The notes under the pieces: generated by a model
What the model was told of the DNA's origin: nothing
Databases searched by the model: none
The model's input: the letters and a program-made list of their open reading frames with translations, nothing else
Translations under genes and position numbers: made by a program
NCBI RefSeq assembly: GCF_900109745.1
Contig: NZ_FOAV01000014.1
Location: 79,626 to 143,625, forward strand
DNA: 64,000 bases
Direction of reading: 5' to 3'
Source: Roseateles sp. YR242
GTDB taxonomy: Bacteria > Pseudomonadota > Gammaproteobacteria > Burkholderiales > Burkholderiaceae_C
In this document: positions 45,034 through 56,500 of the stretch, piece after piece
Layout: each line of letters starts with the position of its first letter
Numbering within the stretch: the first letter of the stretch is position 1

Positions 45034-46059
45034 ATGTTTGAAACCTCCATCGCCGGTAGCCTGCCCAAGCCCGCCTGGCTGGCAGAAACCAACAAGCTCT
45101 GGCCTCAGTGGCGGGCTGAAGGCGATGCGCTTCTGCAAGCCAAGGCCGATGCCACCTTGCTGTGGATCAAGGCGCAGGAGGACGCTGGGCTGGACATCGT
45201 GTGTGATGGCGAGCAATCGCGCCAGCATTTCGTGCATGGCTTCCTGGAGCAGGTGGAGGGCATCGACTTCGAGAACAAAGTGAAGATGGGCATCCGCGAC
45301 AACCGTTACGACGCGATGGTGCCGCAGGTGGTGTCGGCCCTGCGCCTGAAGGGCCGCGTGCATGCCTTTGAAGCTCAGTTTGCGCGCGCGCACACGAAGA
45401 AGAAGCTCAAGTTCACCCTGCCCGGGCCCATGACCATCGTCGACACGGTGGCGGACCGCTTCTATGGCGACAAGGTGAAGATGGCCTTTGCGTTTGCGGA
45501 GGTGCTGAATCAGGAAGCCCTTGCGCTGCAGGCCGATGGCGTGGACATCATCCAGTTCGACGAGCCCGCCTTCAATGTCTACATGAAGGACGCAGCCGAC
45601 TGGGGCGTGCAGGCGCTCGAGCGCGCAGCGCAGGGCCTGACCTGCACAACGGCCGTGCACATCTGCTACGGCTACGGCATCAAGGCCAACACCGATTGGA
45701 AGAGCACCCTGGGCGAAGAATGGCGCCAGTACGAGGCCGTGTTTCCCGCGCTGGCTCGCAGCGGCATTGACCAGGTGAGCCTGGAATGCATCCATTCTCA
45801 TGTGCCGCCCGACCTGATGGCGCTGCTGGCCGGCAAGGACGTGATGGTCGGTGTGATCGATGTCGCCAGCGACGTGGTCGAGACGCCGGAAGAAGTGGCT
45901 GACACCATCGGCCGGGCACTGCAGTTCGTGCCCAAGGAGCGGCTGTTCCCCTGCACGAATTGCGGTCTGGCCCCGATGGGGCGGGACGTGGCCTGGCGCA
46001 AGCTGGAAGCGCTGGCCGCAGGCACGCGGCTGGCGAAGGCTCGGTTGGCGTCGGCGTAA
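45034..46059 (+). CDS. mesD: Core methionine synthase, MesD family
   Basis: A 341-residue protein corresponding to the C-terminal catalytic half of MetE, without the N-terminal folate-binding half (MetE is about 750). Zinc-ligand equivalents are His209, Cys211 (AVHICYGYG), Glu251 (SLECIHS) and Cys310 (CTNCGLAPMG). The homocysteine region includes IVCDGEQSRQHFVHGFLEQ. Start ATG at 45034 with an AAGGA box; the frame open from 44953 overlaps mesX. It transfers a methyl group of undefined origin to homocysteine with MesX. Confidence 0.9.
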   Translation: MFETSIAGSLPKPAWLAETNKLWPQWRAEGDALLQAKADATLLWIKAQEDAGLDIVCDGEQSRQHFVHGFLEQVEGIDFENKVKMGIRDNRYDAMVPQVVSALRLKGRVHAFEAQFARAHTKKKLKFTLPGPMTIVDTVADRFYGDKVKMAFAFAEVLNQEALALQADGVDIIQFDEPAFNVYMKDAADWGVQALERAAQGLTCTTAVHICYGYGIKANTDWKSTLGEEWRQYEAVFPALARSGIDQVSLECIHSHVPPDLMALLAGKDVMVGVIDVASDVVETPEEVADTIGRALQFVPKERLFPCTNCGLAPMGRDVAWRKLEALAAGTRLAKARLASA

Positions 46060-46260
46060 GGGGGGGCGAAAGACGCCTGCCCAGCCGTTCTGGCTCTCGA
46101 GCGCCTCCTTGATGCCGGCCAACTCGTGTCTGGGACGAAGTGCTCGCCGGGGACGACTTCGCGCTTGTAGCCGAACTTGAGGTCGAAGAATGCGTCTTTG
46201 GAGATGAGGTCGGTCGACAGCAACAGCACGCCGGGGCCCGCAATACACAACTCTTGGGAA
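46060..46260 (-). pseudogene. Possible coding remnant, unassigned
   Basis: The minus-strand frame here contains a protein-like stretch (LLLSTDLISKDAFFDLKFGY followed by KREVVPGEHFVPDT). It has no start of its own next to a ribosome site, and beyond it the frame degrades to Arg/Pro-rich shadow sequence and runs antisense into mesD. It may be the C-terminal end of a broken gene. No family was recognised. Confidence 0.3.
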
Positions 46261-46641
46261 TCAGCCGTTCGGTGCTGCCAGCAGCAGGTCGGCCGCGTGG
46301 TCAATCGAGTTCACCAGGCTGGGCTCTCCACGCATCCGTGACTCGACTTCGTCAACGAGGTCATAGAACTTCGGATCGTTGATCAGCTCATTGCCGAGTT
46401 CGAACAGCAGTACAGATTCGATGAAGATCCGGAACGCCTTGCGCCGGCGGTCAGGATCCGTAGGCTCGATGAATTTGATGCGGCGCAGGACCAGCGAAGC
46501 TACAGCCTGTCTTCCCCCCTCCTTGGACGAGCCCACGCCGGCTTTGCCCGGCGGCGTCGGCGCCTCAGCGCCTTGCCGCCGGCCTATGCCGTTCTGCCGA
46601 ATGAAGAGTGCGACCGCGCTGGCCGCATTGATGGGAGTCAT
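46261..46641 (-). CDS. Small hypothetical protein downstream of the TPR gene
   Basis: A 126-residue protein with no signal peptide. The N-terminal 50 residues are variable; the C-terminal part looks well formed (RIFIESVLLFELGNELIND, YDLVDEVESRMRGEP). It has no family I recognise. It begins 18 bp after the TPR gene and is probably cotranscribed. ATG 46641 was preferred over TTG 46650. Confidence 0.6.
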   Translation of the reverse strand: MTPINAASAVALFIRQNGIGRRQGAEAPTPPGKAGVGSSKEGGRQAVASLVLRRIKFIEPTDPDRRRKAFRIFIESVLLFELGNELINDPKFYDLVDEVESRMRGEPSLVNSIDHAADLLLAAPNG

Positions 46642-46659
46642 GGGTGGCAACGCCGTGGA

Positions 46660-47232
46660 TCAGTGCATCGGGCCGCTGCGGTAATTCGACAGCAGCACGT
46701 GTGAAGCATCTTCGTTGGCAGTGTCCACTTCGCGCGTCGCCTGCGCGGTCTGCTTCAATGCCTCGATGCGATCAATCACCAGTTGAATGTCACCATTGAG
46801 CGGCACGTTTTCGGTGTTCATTGCCTGGCCGGCCCGGAAGTGCGTGAGCGCCTCCGGGAACTGATCGTTGGCCAGCGCGGCAAAGCCATGCACGAAGGCG
46901 CGCAAAGGCTCCGTCGCCGGTAACAGGAACAATGGCTGCCAGCTCACGAGCGCCAGGGCCGCATGCCCCGAGGTGAACTGCAGCAGGCCGAGCTGGTAAC
47001 GCGCCATGTGGAAGGTAGGGGCCAGCAGCGTGGCGGCGGCGTAGGCCTGGATCGCCTCATTGATGCGGCCCAACTGCGCCAGTTCTGCACCCAGCAGGAA
47101 GGGCGGCAGCGGCGACTCGGGCTCCTCGTCCACCGCGTGGCGGAAGAGCTGGAGGGCCGTGTCCGTATCGCCGGAGGCGCTGGCTGCCAGCGCCTGGCGA
47201 AGTCGGTCACTGAGAGAGACGTTCGGAGTCAT
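46660..47232 (-). CDS. TPR-repeat cytoplasmic protein
   Basis: A 190-residue protein without signal peptide; about three TPR-like units (TALQLFRHAVDEEPESPLPP, INEAIQAYAAATLLAPTFHM, FPEALTHFRAGQAMN), reminiscent of the size of type III secretion chaperones. It lies divergent from the giant RHS/RTX gene and may help it, but this is inference from position. An intrinsic terminator-like hairpin ends 20 nt before its start. Confidence 0.7.
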   Translation of the reverse strand: MTPNVSLSDRLRQALAASASGDTDTALQLFRHAVDEEPESPLPPFLLGAELAQLGRINEAIQAYAAATLLAPTFHMARYQLGLLQFTSGHAALALVSWQPLFLLPATEPLRAFVHGFAALANDQFPEALTHFRAGQAMNTENVPLNGDIQLVIDRIEALKQTAQATREVDTANEDASHVLLSNYRSGPMH

Positions 47233-47251
47233 GGTGCAGCCCTGCTGAAAG

Positions 47252-47287
47252 AAAAAAGGCCGTCCGCCCTGGATCGGGCGTGCGGCC
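47252..47287 (-). terminator. Terminator-type hairpin in the leader of the TPR gene
   Basis: On the minus strand a 12-bp stem with one mismatch (GGCCGCACGCCC / GGGCGGACGGCC, 6-nt loop) is followed directly by six T. It lies 20 nt upstream of the TPR start codon. It may be an attenuator of the TPR gene or the end of a short RNA read from 47290-47512. Confidence 0.7.
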
Positions 47288-47512
47288 GTCATGTTGCATC
47301 AAAGGCGTGCCGCGCGTCGGCGTCACGCTCCTTCCCAATACATCCGGCCCTTCGGCGAGTCGTTGAGCTATTCCGACTGATGTGTGGGGGTATCCGCTAA
47401 ACAGATGCTGCGCCAAGGGGATGTCCTGTTCGAGGAGGCCGCTCGCCGGCTTCAGTGAATCAGACAAAAACCCAGCGGCCTTCTCGGAGCGGCCGCAAAA
47501 GGACACCTCGAC
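47288..47512. other. Divergent intergenic region between the TPR gene and the giant RHS/RTX gene
   Basis: About 225 bp with no gene on the plus strand. It must hold the promoter of the giant gene. An AAAAGGA ribosome site precedes the ATG at 47513. I saw no convincing -10/-35 pair on either strand. Confidence 0.5.
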
Positions 47513-50500
47513 ATGGTCGCGATCGTCAGTGGCAATTCCCTCGGCCTCAGTCTCACCTCCCTCGCCAACCTGGGGCAGCAGGGGGCCTTTGGCTCCGCCG
47601 GGTCCGGCAGCGATGGCGCCCTGGTCTTTGTGAATGCCGCCAACGGCAACCTCGTGCTGCAGAGCCGGGACGAGCTGCTCGCTGGCCTGGGGCGCGACGC
47701 CTCCAGCCTGCGCACCTACAACAGCCAGGGCCAGTTCACCGACGACAATGGCGACAACTGGTCCAACGGCATCTTCCTGCAGCAGCTCAAGCTCAACGGC
47801 ACGCTGAACACGGCCGGCAGCACGCTGGTGCGCACCGACCGCGACGGGGCCCAGGCGGTCTACACCTATGACGTGGATGTCGGCCACTATGTCACCACGG
47901 CTGGCGCCGGTGCCCATGACACCATCGCCTACGACGGGTCCAACGGCCAGTTTGCCTGGACGGATGGTTCCACCGGCGAGATCGAGCGTTATGACGCCGC
48001 CACCGGCCGTCTGATCTCGGCCGTGGACACCAGCGGAAACACGCTGACCTACGGCTACGACGCCCAAGGTCGCCTCTCCACCATGACGACGGCGGGTGGC
48101 GAAACCATCCACATCGACTACAGCGGCAACAATATCTCCCAGTTGCGCGTGGAGCGCGCCACGGCGACGGGCACCGAGACCCTCACCACCACTCGCTACA
48201 CGTATGACGCCCAGAACCGCCTGGCTAGCGTTATCGTGGACCTGTCCCCGGAGGACAGCTCGGTCGCGGATGGCAACGTCTACGTTACCAGCTACACCTA
48301 CGACGGCACGAGCGACCGCGTCGCCTCCGTCTCCCAGACCGATGGCACCAGCCTGGCCATCAGCTATGTCCAGGTGGCCGGTGAATACCGCGTCGAAACG
48401 CTGACGAATGCGCTCGGCGAGGTGACCCGGTTCTCCTACGACACGGCCAATCACCGCACCACCGTGACGGATCCGTTGGGCCTGCGGACGGTCTATGGAT
48501 ATGACGCCGAAGGCCAACTGCTGAGCGTGACCGCACCGTCGGTCGATGGCATGGCCCAGGTCACCAGCTTCACCTACGACCCGGACGGGAACCTCACCTC
48601 GGTTACCGATTCGGCGGGCCGCACCGTGCAGATGGGCTACGACGAGCACGGCAACCAGATCACCCAGCGCGATAGCGCCGGCAACACAGTCACGCGCACC
48701 TACGACGCCTACAACCAACTGCTCACCGAAACGGGCTATGCCGTCGCCGATAGCGACGGGGCCGGCTCCGCGCAGGCGGGCGCGCCCAGCACGACCCGTT
48801 ATGTCTATGACGCAGCCGGACGCCACCAGCTGCGCTTCGCAATCACCGCGACGGGCGACGTCATCGAGTACCGCTATGACGCCCAGGGCAACCAGGTCGA
48901 GAAGCTGCAATACGGCTATGCCCCATTCGATGTGAGCACCCTGGGTGCCACCGCCGTGCCGGCCGAGGCCGACATGGAATTCTGGGCGCGCCTGCAGGAT
49001 CCCTCCCGCACCGGCCACGTGGTCCGCAGCTTCGACTTCCGGGGCCAGGTCACGCAGGAGCGTTCCTTCACGGTGCCGGACCAGAACGGCGTGGCCGATG
49101 CCTTGCCGGTCACGGTGCACTATGTGTATGACTCGGCGGGTCGCCTGCTGAGCAGCATCGCCGCCAATGGCGGTATCTCCACCTACACCTACGATGGTTT
49201 CGGCCGCGTGCTGACGGCCACCGATGCGCTGGATGTCACTACGGTGAGCTCGTACGACGATGCCAACCGCCGCAGCGTCGTCACCCTGGCATCCGGCCTG
49301 GTCACCACCACTACCTACGACGCCGCGGGCCGCCTGCTGGCGGTGGTGCAGGGCAGCAATGCCGCCGCGAAGCTGGGCGAGACCCGCTACCAGTACGACG
49401 CCGCCGGCCGCCTGCTGATGAGCACCGACCCGACCGGCGCCTCCCGCTGGGCGCTGTATGACGATGCCGGCCGCAAGGTGGCTGACATCGATGCCGACGG
49501 AACGCTAACCGAATACATCTATCACGCCAACAACCTGCTGGCGGGCACCATCGTGCATGCCACGCGGGTGGACATTTCGCGCCTGGCCAATGCGGCAGGG
49601 GAGCCGCTGGCGCCGTCGCTGGCCTCCATCCGTCCTGCGGCGAATGCCGCTGACCAGCGCGAATGGCGCGTCTATGACGCGGCCAATCGACTGGTCCAGG
49701 TGATCGATGGCCTGGGCTACGTCACCGAGACCAACTACGACGGTGCGTCGCACGTCATCGCGGTCACGAGGTACGCGGCTCACGTCACGGTGCCGGCCAC
49801 GGGCGTCTCGCCCATCACCTCGCCGGTGGCCGTGACGGTGAATCCCGCGGCGGACCGCGTCACCCGCAGCTTCTATGACGCAGATGGCCGTGTCATCGGT
49901 GATCTGGACCCTGAGAACTACTACACCCACTACGACTACGACGCCGCCGACCGGCTGGTCTCCAAGACGCGTTATGCGCAGCCCATGGTCGGCACGCTGG
50001 TGGACGCCCAAACGCCGCCTCAGCTGATCGCCGAAGATGCGGCAGCGCCGACCACGGCCTATGTGCGCCTGCGCACCTCTTCGTCCAACCCGCTTCCGAC
50101 CAACGTGGGCGACGGCACCACCGGTCTGGTGGACGCCGCCTCGCTCCTGGCACGCCTGCAGGCTTTCAAGGCGGTCGACCCGGAAGGGGCCTTCAAGGAC
50201 CTGGTGCGCCTGGTGCGGGACGCCCACGTGACCTTGCTCAGCGCGGGCTTCAACAGTGCGGCCTTGCTGCGCCAGTGGGTGGGCCAGTTGCCAGCTGGTT
50301 CACCGATGTTCAACACGCTGGCTTCTCTGGGCGTGTTCATGGGTGCCACCGAGGTACCGGCGGGCACCGAGGGGGCCATCGTGCTAGCCACGATGGACAA
50401 CGACGGCCAGCCGGTGGGTGGCACTGATGGCAACGACGTGATGATCGGGGGCCCCGGCGCCGACACGCTGGAGGGCGGCGCAGGTGACGACACTCTGGGC

Positions 50501-53500
50501 GGCGCCAACTACCTCGATGGCGGCGAGGGTAGCGACACCTATCTGTTCGGTTACGGTGACGGCCGTGTCGAGGCCAATGCCGGCCGCGACGACGAAGGAA
50601 ATCCCAACGACATCGTCCAGCTGGGGGCCGGCATCACCACGAAGGACATCGCCCTGTTGGGGGACTTCAACTCCCCGCGGATTGTGCTGGTGCGCACCGG
50701 TGAAAGCCTCAGTCTGTATGACGCGGTGCGGGAGATCCGCTTCGCCGACGGCACCATCTGGAAGGCGGCGGACATCAACAATCGCCTTGCGCTGGGCGGG
50801 CCCGACGACGGACAGTACAGCTCGGGCTACGACTCCAACGGCGACAACCTGATCCGTGGCGGTGGCGGCAATGATTACCTGAACGGCGGTTATGGCTACG
50901 ACACGATCGTGGGCGGTAGCGGCGATGACGTGCTGGTCGGCCAGGATGGTGGGGACCTGATCGAGGGTGGTGACGGAGACGACGACCTGCTCGGCGGTGA
51001 TGGCTCGTGGTGGAACAACAATCCCCTCAATGACAACGACACGCTGGACGGTGGTGCCGGCGACGACGTGCTGAACGGCGGTTTCGGCCAGGACGTCTAT
51101 GTGTTCGGCTATGGCTCCGGACGTGACACCATCACGACAGTCCAGTCATTTGTGCAGGACCGGTGGGCGAATGCCGACACGTTGCGCTTGAAGGAAGGCG
51201 TCACGCCGGAAGACCTGATCTTCAGCCGTGACAGCAATGGCGGGCTATTGATCCAGTTGCGCAACAGCGCCGACAGCATCACGGTCCAGAACTACTTCAC
51301 CGAACTGGAGTCGGAAGACGACTGGTACGGTGGTTATGCCAAGGGCCTGGAGTACATCGAGTTCGCCGACGGCACTCTCTGGGAGGCCAAGGACATCCAG
51401 ATCCGCCTGGACCCGCACTATGTGTCGGGTGAGTCCTATGTGGATGACCTGTTGATCGGAACCGATGGTTCCGACTATCTGATTGGCCGCAGCGGCAACG
51501 ACACGTTCCGGGGTGGCGCCGGTGACGACACGCTGATGGGCGGGCAGGGCACCGACGTCTTCGAGTTCGGACTCGGGAACGGCCATGACTTCATCACGGC
51601 AGGCTGGAGCGGCGAAGGGGACCGTCTGAAGCTGGATGTTCCGAGTGACTGGAGCCAGCTGTCCCTGGTGAAGGTTGGCAACGACCTGCAGGTACGCATC
51701 TCCCTGCGCGACGTGGCGACCATCAGCGGTGCGGACATCGATTTCATCGAGTTCTCCGACGGCGTGGTGTGGGACGCCGACCAGATCAAGGCGAACACCC
51801 AGTTGGCCACCGACGGCGCCGATGTCATCGATCGCACCTATGAATCAGAAGGCGGCGTCATTGATGGCAAGGGCGGCGCCGACAGCATGGTCGGCAGCAA
51901 CTATGCGGACGACACCCTGCTGGGTGGTGCCGGGCGCGACACGCTGATCGGCCTTGCCGGCAATGACAATCTGTCCGGCGGCATTGGCCGAGACCTGCTG
52001 ATCGGTGGTGAGGGCGCGGACACCTATCGATTCCATCGAGGCGACGGTGCCGACACCATCTCCAACACCGACTGGGGATCCTATGACGTCGGCTACCGGA
52101 CCGGCGACTCGCTGGTGTTCGGTTCCGACATCCTGGCCCCGGACGTGGTGCTGGCGCGCAGCGGCAACGATCTGGTCCTGCTGATCGACGGGACCGAAGA
52201 TAGCGTCACACTGAGCAACTACTTCAACTACGAGTCCGGTGCTCCGGACATCCGCCTCACCAACATCCAGTTCGGTGATGGCAAGACCTGGACCGTCGAC
52301 GACGTGGCGCAGCGCCTGGCCGACGTGCCACCCGCGACGGTGGGCGACCTGCCCAGCACGGGCGACGATCTCTACCAATCGAACGCCTCCGCCGGTGAAT
52401 TGATCTCCACCGGCACGGGCAACGACACCCTGATCGGCTCGCAGTTTGGCGACACGCTGGTGGGCGGTGCGGACGACGATGTGCTCGACGGCCGCGGCGG
52501 CGACGACGTCTATCGCTTCAGCCGCGGTGATGGCCGGGACACGGTGCTGGCCAAGGACCCGACGGACACCAGCCATGACGTGGTCGAGTTCGGCGACGAC
52601 ATCCTGCCGAGCGACCTTCGACTGACGGTTCGCGAACGCGCCATCATCGTCACCATCCGGGGCACCAGCGATGCGCTGGTGATCCAGTCGATCCTGCCGG
52701 ACGGCACGCAAGGCGCGCTGCAGGTCCAGGCCTTCAAGTTCGCCAACGGCGAGACCTGGGACTTGGCAACCATCGTGGCACGCGCGACCGGGCCTGAAGG
52801 CGGCAACCCGAGCGAAGGTTTTGACTTTGCCGACACCCTGCGGGGCACCCAGGGTGCCGACTGGCTGAGTGGCTTCGATGGCAATGACCTGATCCTGGGC
52901 GGGGAGGGCGACGATTCCATCGACGGCGGCGCTGGCGACGACACGCTGGACGGTGGTATCGGTGACGACACCTACTACCAAAGCACCGGCAACGACGTCT
53001 ACCGCTTCGGCCGCGGGTCGGGCCGCGACCGCGTGGAGCAGGACAGCAACCTGGGTGGTCACGAGGCGGTGGAGATGTATGCCGGCGTGAAGCCGTCGGA
53101 TGTCATCATCTCCGTGGGCCGTCAGGGCGGCTACGAGATCCGCATCATCGACAGCGGCGACATCCTCGCCTTCTCGTCCCAACTGCCGGATGAAATCCGC
53201 TTTGCGGATGGCACGGTGTGGGACCGCGACGCGATGGCCACCGAGATGGCGCAGCATGGCGCGTGGCAGCGCGAGACGACCGGACTGAACTCCGACTACT
53301 ACGATCTTGGCTCGGGCGCGGAGATCCCGCCGTTCGGTGTCCGTGGCGGTGAGGACACCATTGGCGGCGTGGAGAATGCAGCGCCTGGCACCGTGATCCA
53401 GCTGGCTGCCGGCCTGCGGCCGGAGGACCTGTATGTGGTGGCGTCCGTGGACGACGCGTCCGCACTGCAACTGCGCATCAAGGGCACGACCGACACGCTC

Positions 53501-56500
53501 ACTGTCACGGGATATCTGACCGGTGACGCGGCCACGCTGCCCAGCATCCGTTTCGCGGATGGCACCGAATGGACGGCGGCCCAACTGCAGCAGCGCGTGG
53601 CCGAGACCTCGGTCAGCCCGGACCAGGTGCTGGTGCCCACCGGCACGTCTTCGCAATTGCTGTTGCGTCAGGTCGGCGACGATCTGGAGATCGTCGACAC
53701 CTCCAAGGTGGGCACCACTCGCATCCAGGGCTGGTACGCCCAGGGCACGCACGTGGACCAGTTCGTACAGAACGGCAGCTCGCTGCTGACCACGCCAGCG
53801 TCCGCCACGGCCGAGGCCGCCGCCCTGCAGGGGCGCGACCAGACCACCCGCCTCATCTATGACGCACTCGGCCGCCTGGTCGGGGAGGTGGACGCCGAGA
53901 ACTATCTCACCGAGAACATCTACAACGCCGCGGGCCAACGCGTCAGCACGGTGCGCTACAGCCGCCCGCTGACGGTCGAGGTGTCCGCCACCGACCGCCT
54001 GATCGACATCCGTCCGTCGCTGGACCAGGCCGCGCGCGTGAGCTCGTGGAAGTACGACCTGCTCGGCCGTGTCTCGGAACAGACCAATGGCGAAGGCCTG
54101 TCCACCTCCTATACCTATGACGAGGTGGGCAACCTGGTGACCACGCGCAGCGGCGCATCCACCGACGACATGCGCGTCGGCCAGGTGCGTTATGACCTGC
54201 AGGGCCGGCTGGTGGGTGAACTGTCGGGCGAGGGCGCCGCGCGCCTGGAGTCTGGCGCACCGCTGACCGAGGAAGAAATCCAGGCCATCTGGGACGAATT
54301 CGGCATCGTGCACACCTACGACGCCGCAGGCCGTCGCACCAGCACGACCGATGCCAATGGCCACAAGACCGTCTTCTACTACAACGCCGACGGCCAGCTG
54401 CGCTATGCGGTGAACGGGGAAGGGGAGGTGCAAGAGCGTCGCTACAACGCACTGAACCAGCTCGAAAGCACGGTCCTGTTGGCCAACCGCCTGGCACCTG
54501 CCGCGCTGGCGTCGCTCTCCGGCGGCCTGGTGACAAGCTCGGTGGAACAACTGGTGGAAGGCCAGTACGATCTCGCACGTGACACCGTCACCGGCTACAC
54601 CTACACGGTGCGCGGCCAGTTGCACAGCACGACGGACGCGCTCTCGCATACCGCCACGGTCGACTACAACGCCTTTGGCGAGGTCAACCATTCCACGGCC
54701 GCTGATGGCCAGGAGACGAGCCTGGAACGCGACCGTCGCGGCCAGGTCACCACCACCCTGGTGGATCCGTCCAGCAAGGCCATCACCACCAGCGCCCAGT
54801 ACGACGCCTTCGGCCGCCTGGTTCGCAGCGTGGATGCCATGGGCCACGTCAGCCAGCAGTCGTTCGACCGCCTGGGCCGCGTGGTACAGACCGTCGATGC
54901 GACCAATGCCACCCGCTCCACCACCTGGGATGCGTTCGACCGCACGCTCACCCAGACGGATGCGCTGGGCAACACCACCACCTACAGCTACTCGGATGCA
55001 GACCGGTCGGTGACCCTGACCACGCCGGAAGGGGTGCAGGTCCAGACCATCCACAACCTCTACGGGCAGACCTCCGCAGTCATCGACGCCCTGGGCAACC
55101 GCACCGAGTACCGGTACGACCACGACGGTCGCCTGGTCACCACCACGGATGCCCAGCAGCACGAAACGACCAACGTCTACGACGCGGGTGGCCGCCTCAG
55201 TGCCACGGTCGACAAGAACGGTGTCACCACCGCCTTCACGTACGATGCCGCCAATCGTGTGCTGACACGCACCGTGGATCCGGATGGCCTGGCCATCAAG
55301 ACGACCTACCGCTACGACGCCAAGGGCCAGACCATCAAGGTCACCGATGCGAACGACACGGACGTCGTCACCGAGTACGACCTGCTGGGCCATGTGCTAA
55401 AGCAGACCATCGACCCGACGGGACTGAACATCCAGACGAGCTACAGCTACGACGAAGCCGGCCGCGTGCTGACGGTCGTGGACGCCCTGGGTGTGACCAC
55501 GGTTTACGGGTATGACTCGCTGGGCCGCCGCACTTCCGAAGTGCGTGACCCGGGTGGCCTGAACCAGAAACGGACCTACGAGTACGACGCCAATGGCAAT
55601 GTGACCGCCACCCTGGGCACCGATTCGGCACTGGGGTTGGTCCGCAAGGTCAGTACCGTCTACGACGCGCTGAACCGGCCCGTGCTGCTGACGGACGCTA
55701 CCGGCGCCCTGACGTACATCGAGTACGACGCCGAAGGTCGTGTGCTGCGCACCACGAAGCTCGCCACGGCACTGGACGTGACGAATCCGCCGCAGACGGC
55801 CCACGGCACGGTCCAGGAACTGGTCGATGCGCTCCGGTCTGGCTTGGATCGTGTGGAAACCAACCGCTACGACGCCGATGGCCGCCTGCGCTTCACCGTG
55901 AACAGCACGGGTGCGGTGGTCGAGCTGCGTTATGACGCCCGTGGCAATGTGGTCGAGCGCATCGCCTATGCCATGCCCATCTCCAGCTACACCTGGGACG
56001 GCGAGAGTGACCCGCAGGTGGTGGCCAACGATGCGGTGGACCAGCACATCCGCACCGTCTATGACGAGCTGAATCGCGCGCAATACGTGATCGACGCGCT
56101 GGGCTACGTCACGCAGAACGAATACGACCCGGCCGGCCACGTGGTGCGCCAGACGGTTTACGCCACGGCGACCACCGGAACCGACAACCTGCCGCCGTCG
56201 GTGTCCGACAAGGACCGCAGCACCAGCTTCGTCTATGACAATGCGGGCCGCGTGAGCGCGACCATCGACCCGACGGGTGCGGTGACCCGCAACACCTACG
56301 ACGACAACGGCAACCTGATCTCGCAGACCCGGTATGCCAACGCGTTGCCGGCGGGCGCTGGCATTGAGTCCCTGGTGACGGATGCCGCCCGCGATCGCAC
56401 CACCACCACGCGTTACGACGCCGCCAACCGCGCGGTGTATGCGACGGACGCCGCAGGCTATGTCACGACCTCCGTCTACGACGACCTGGGCCATGTGACC

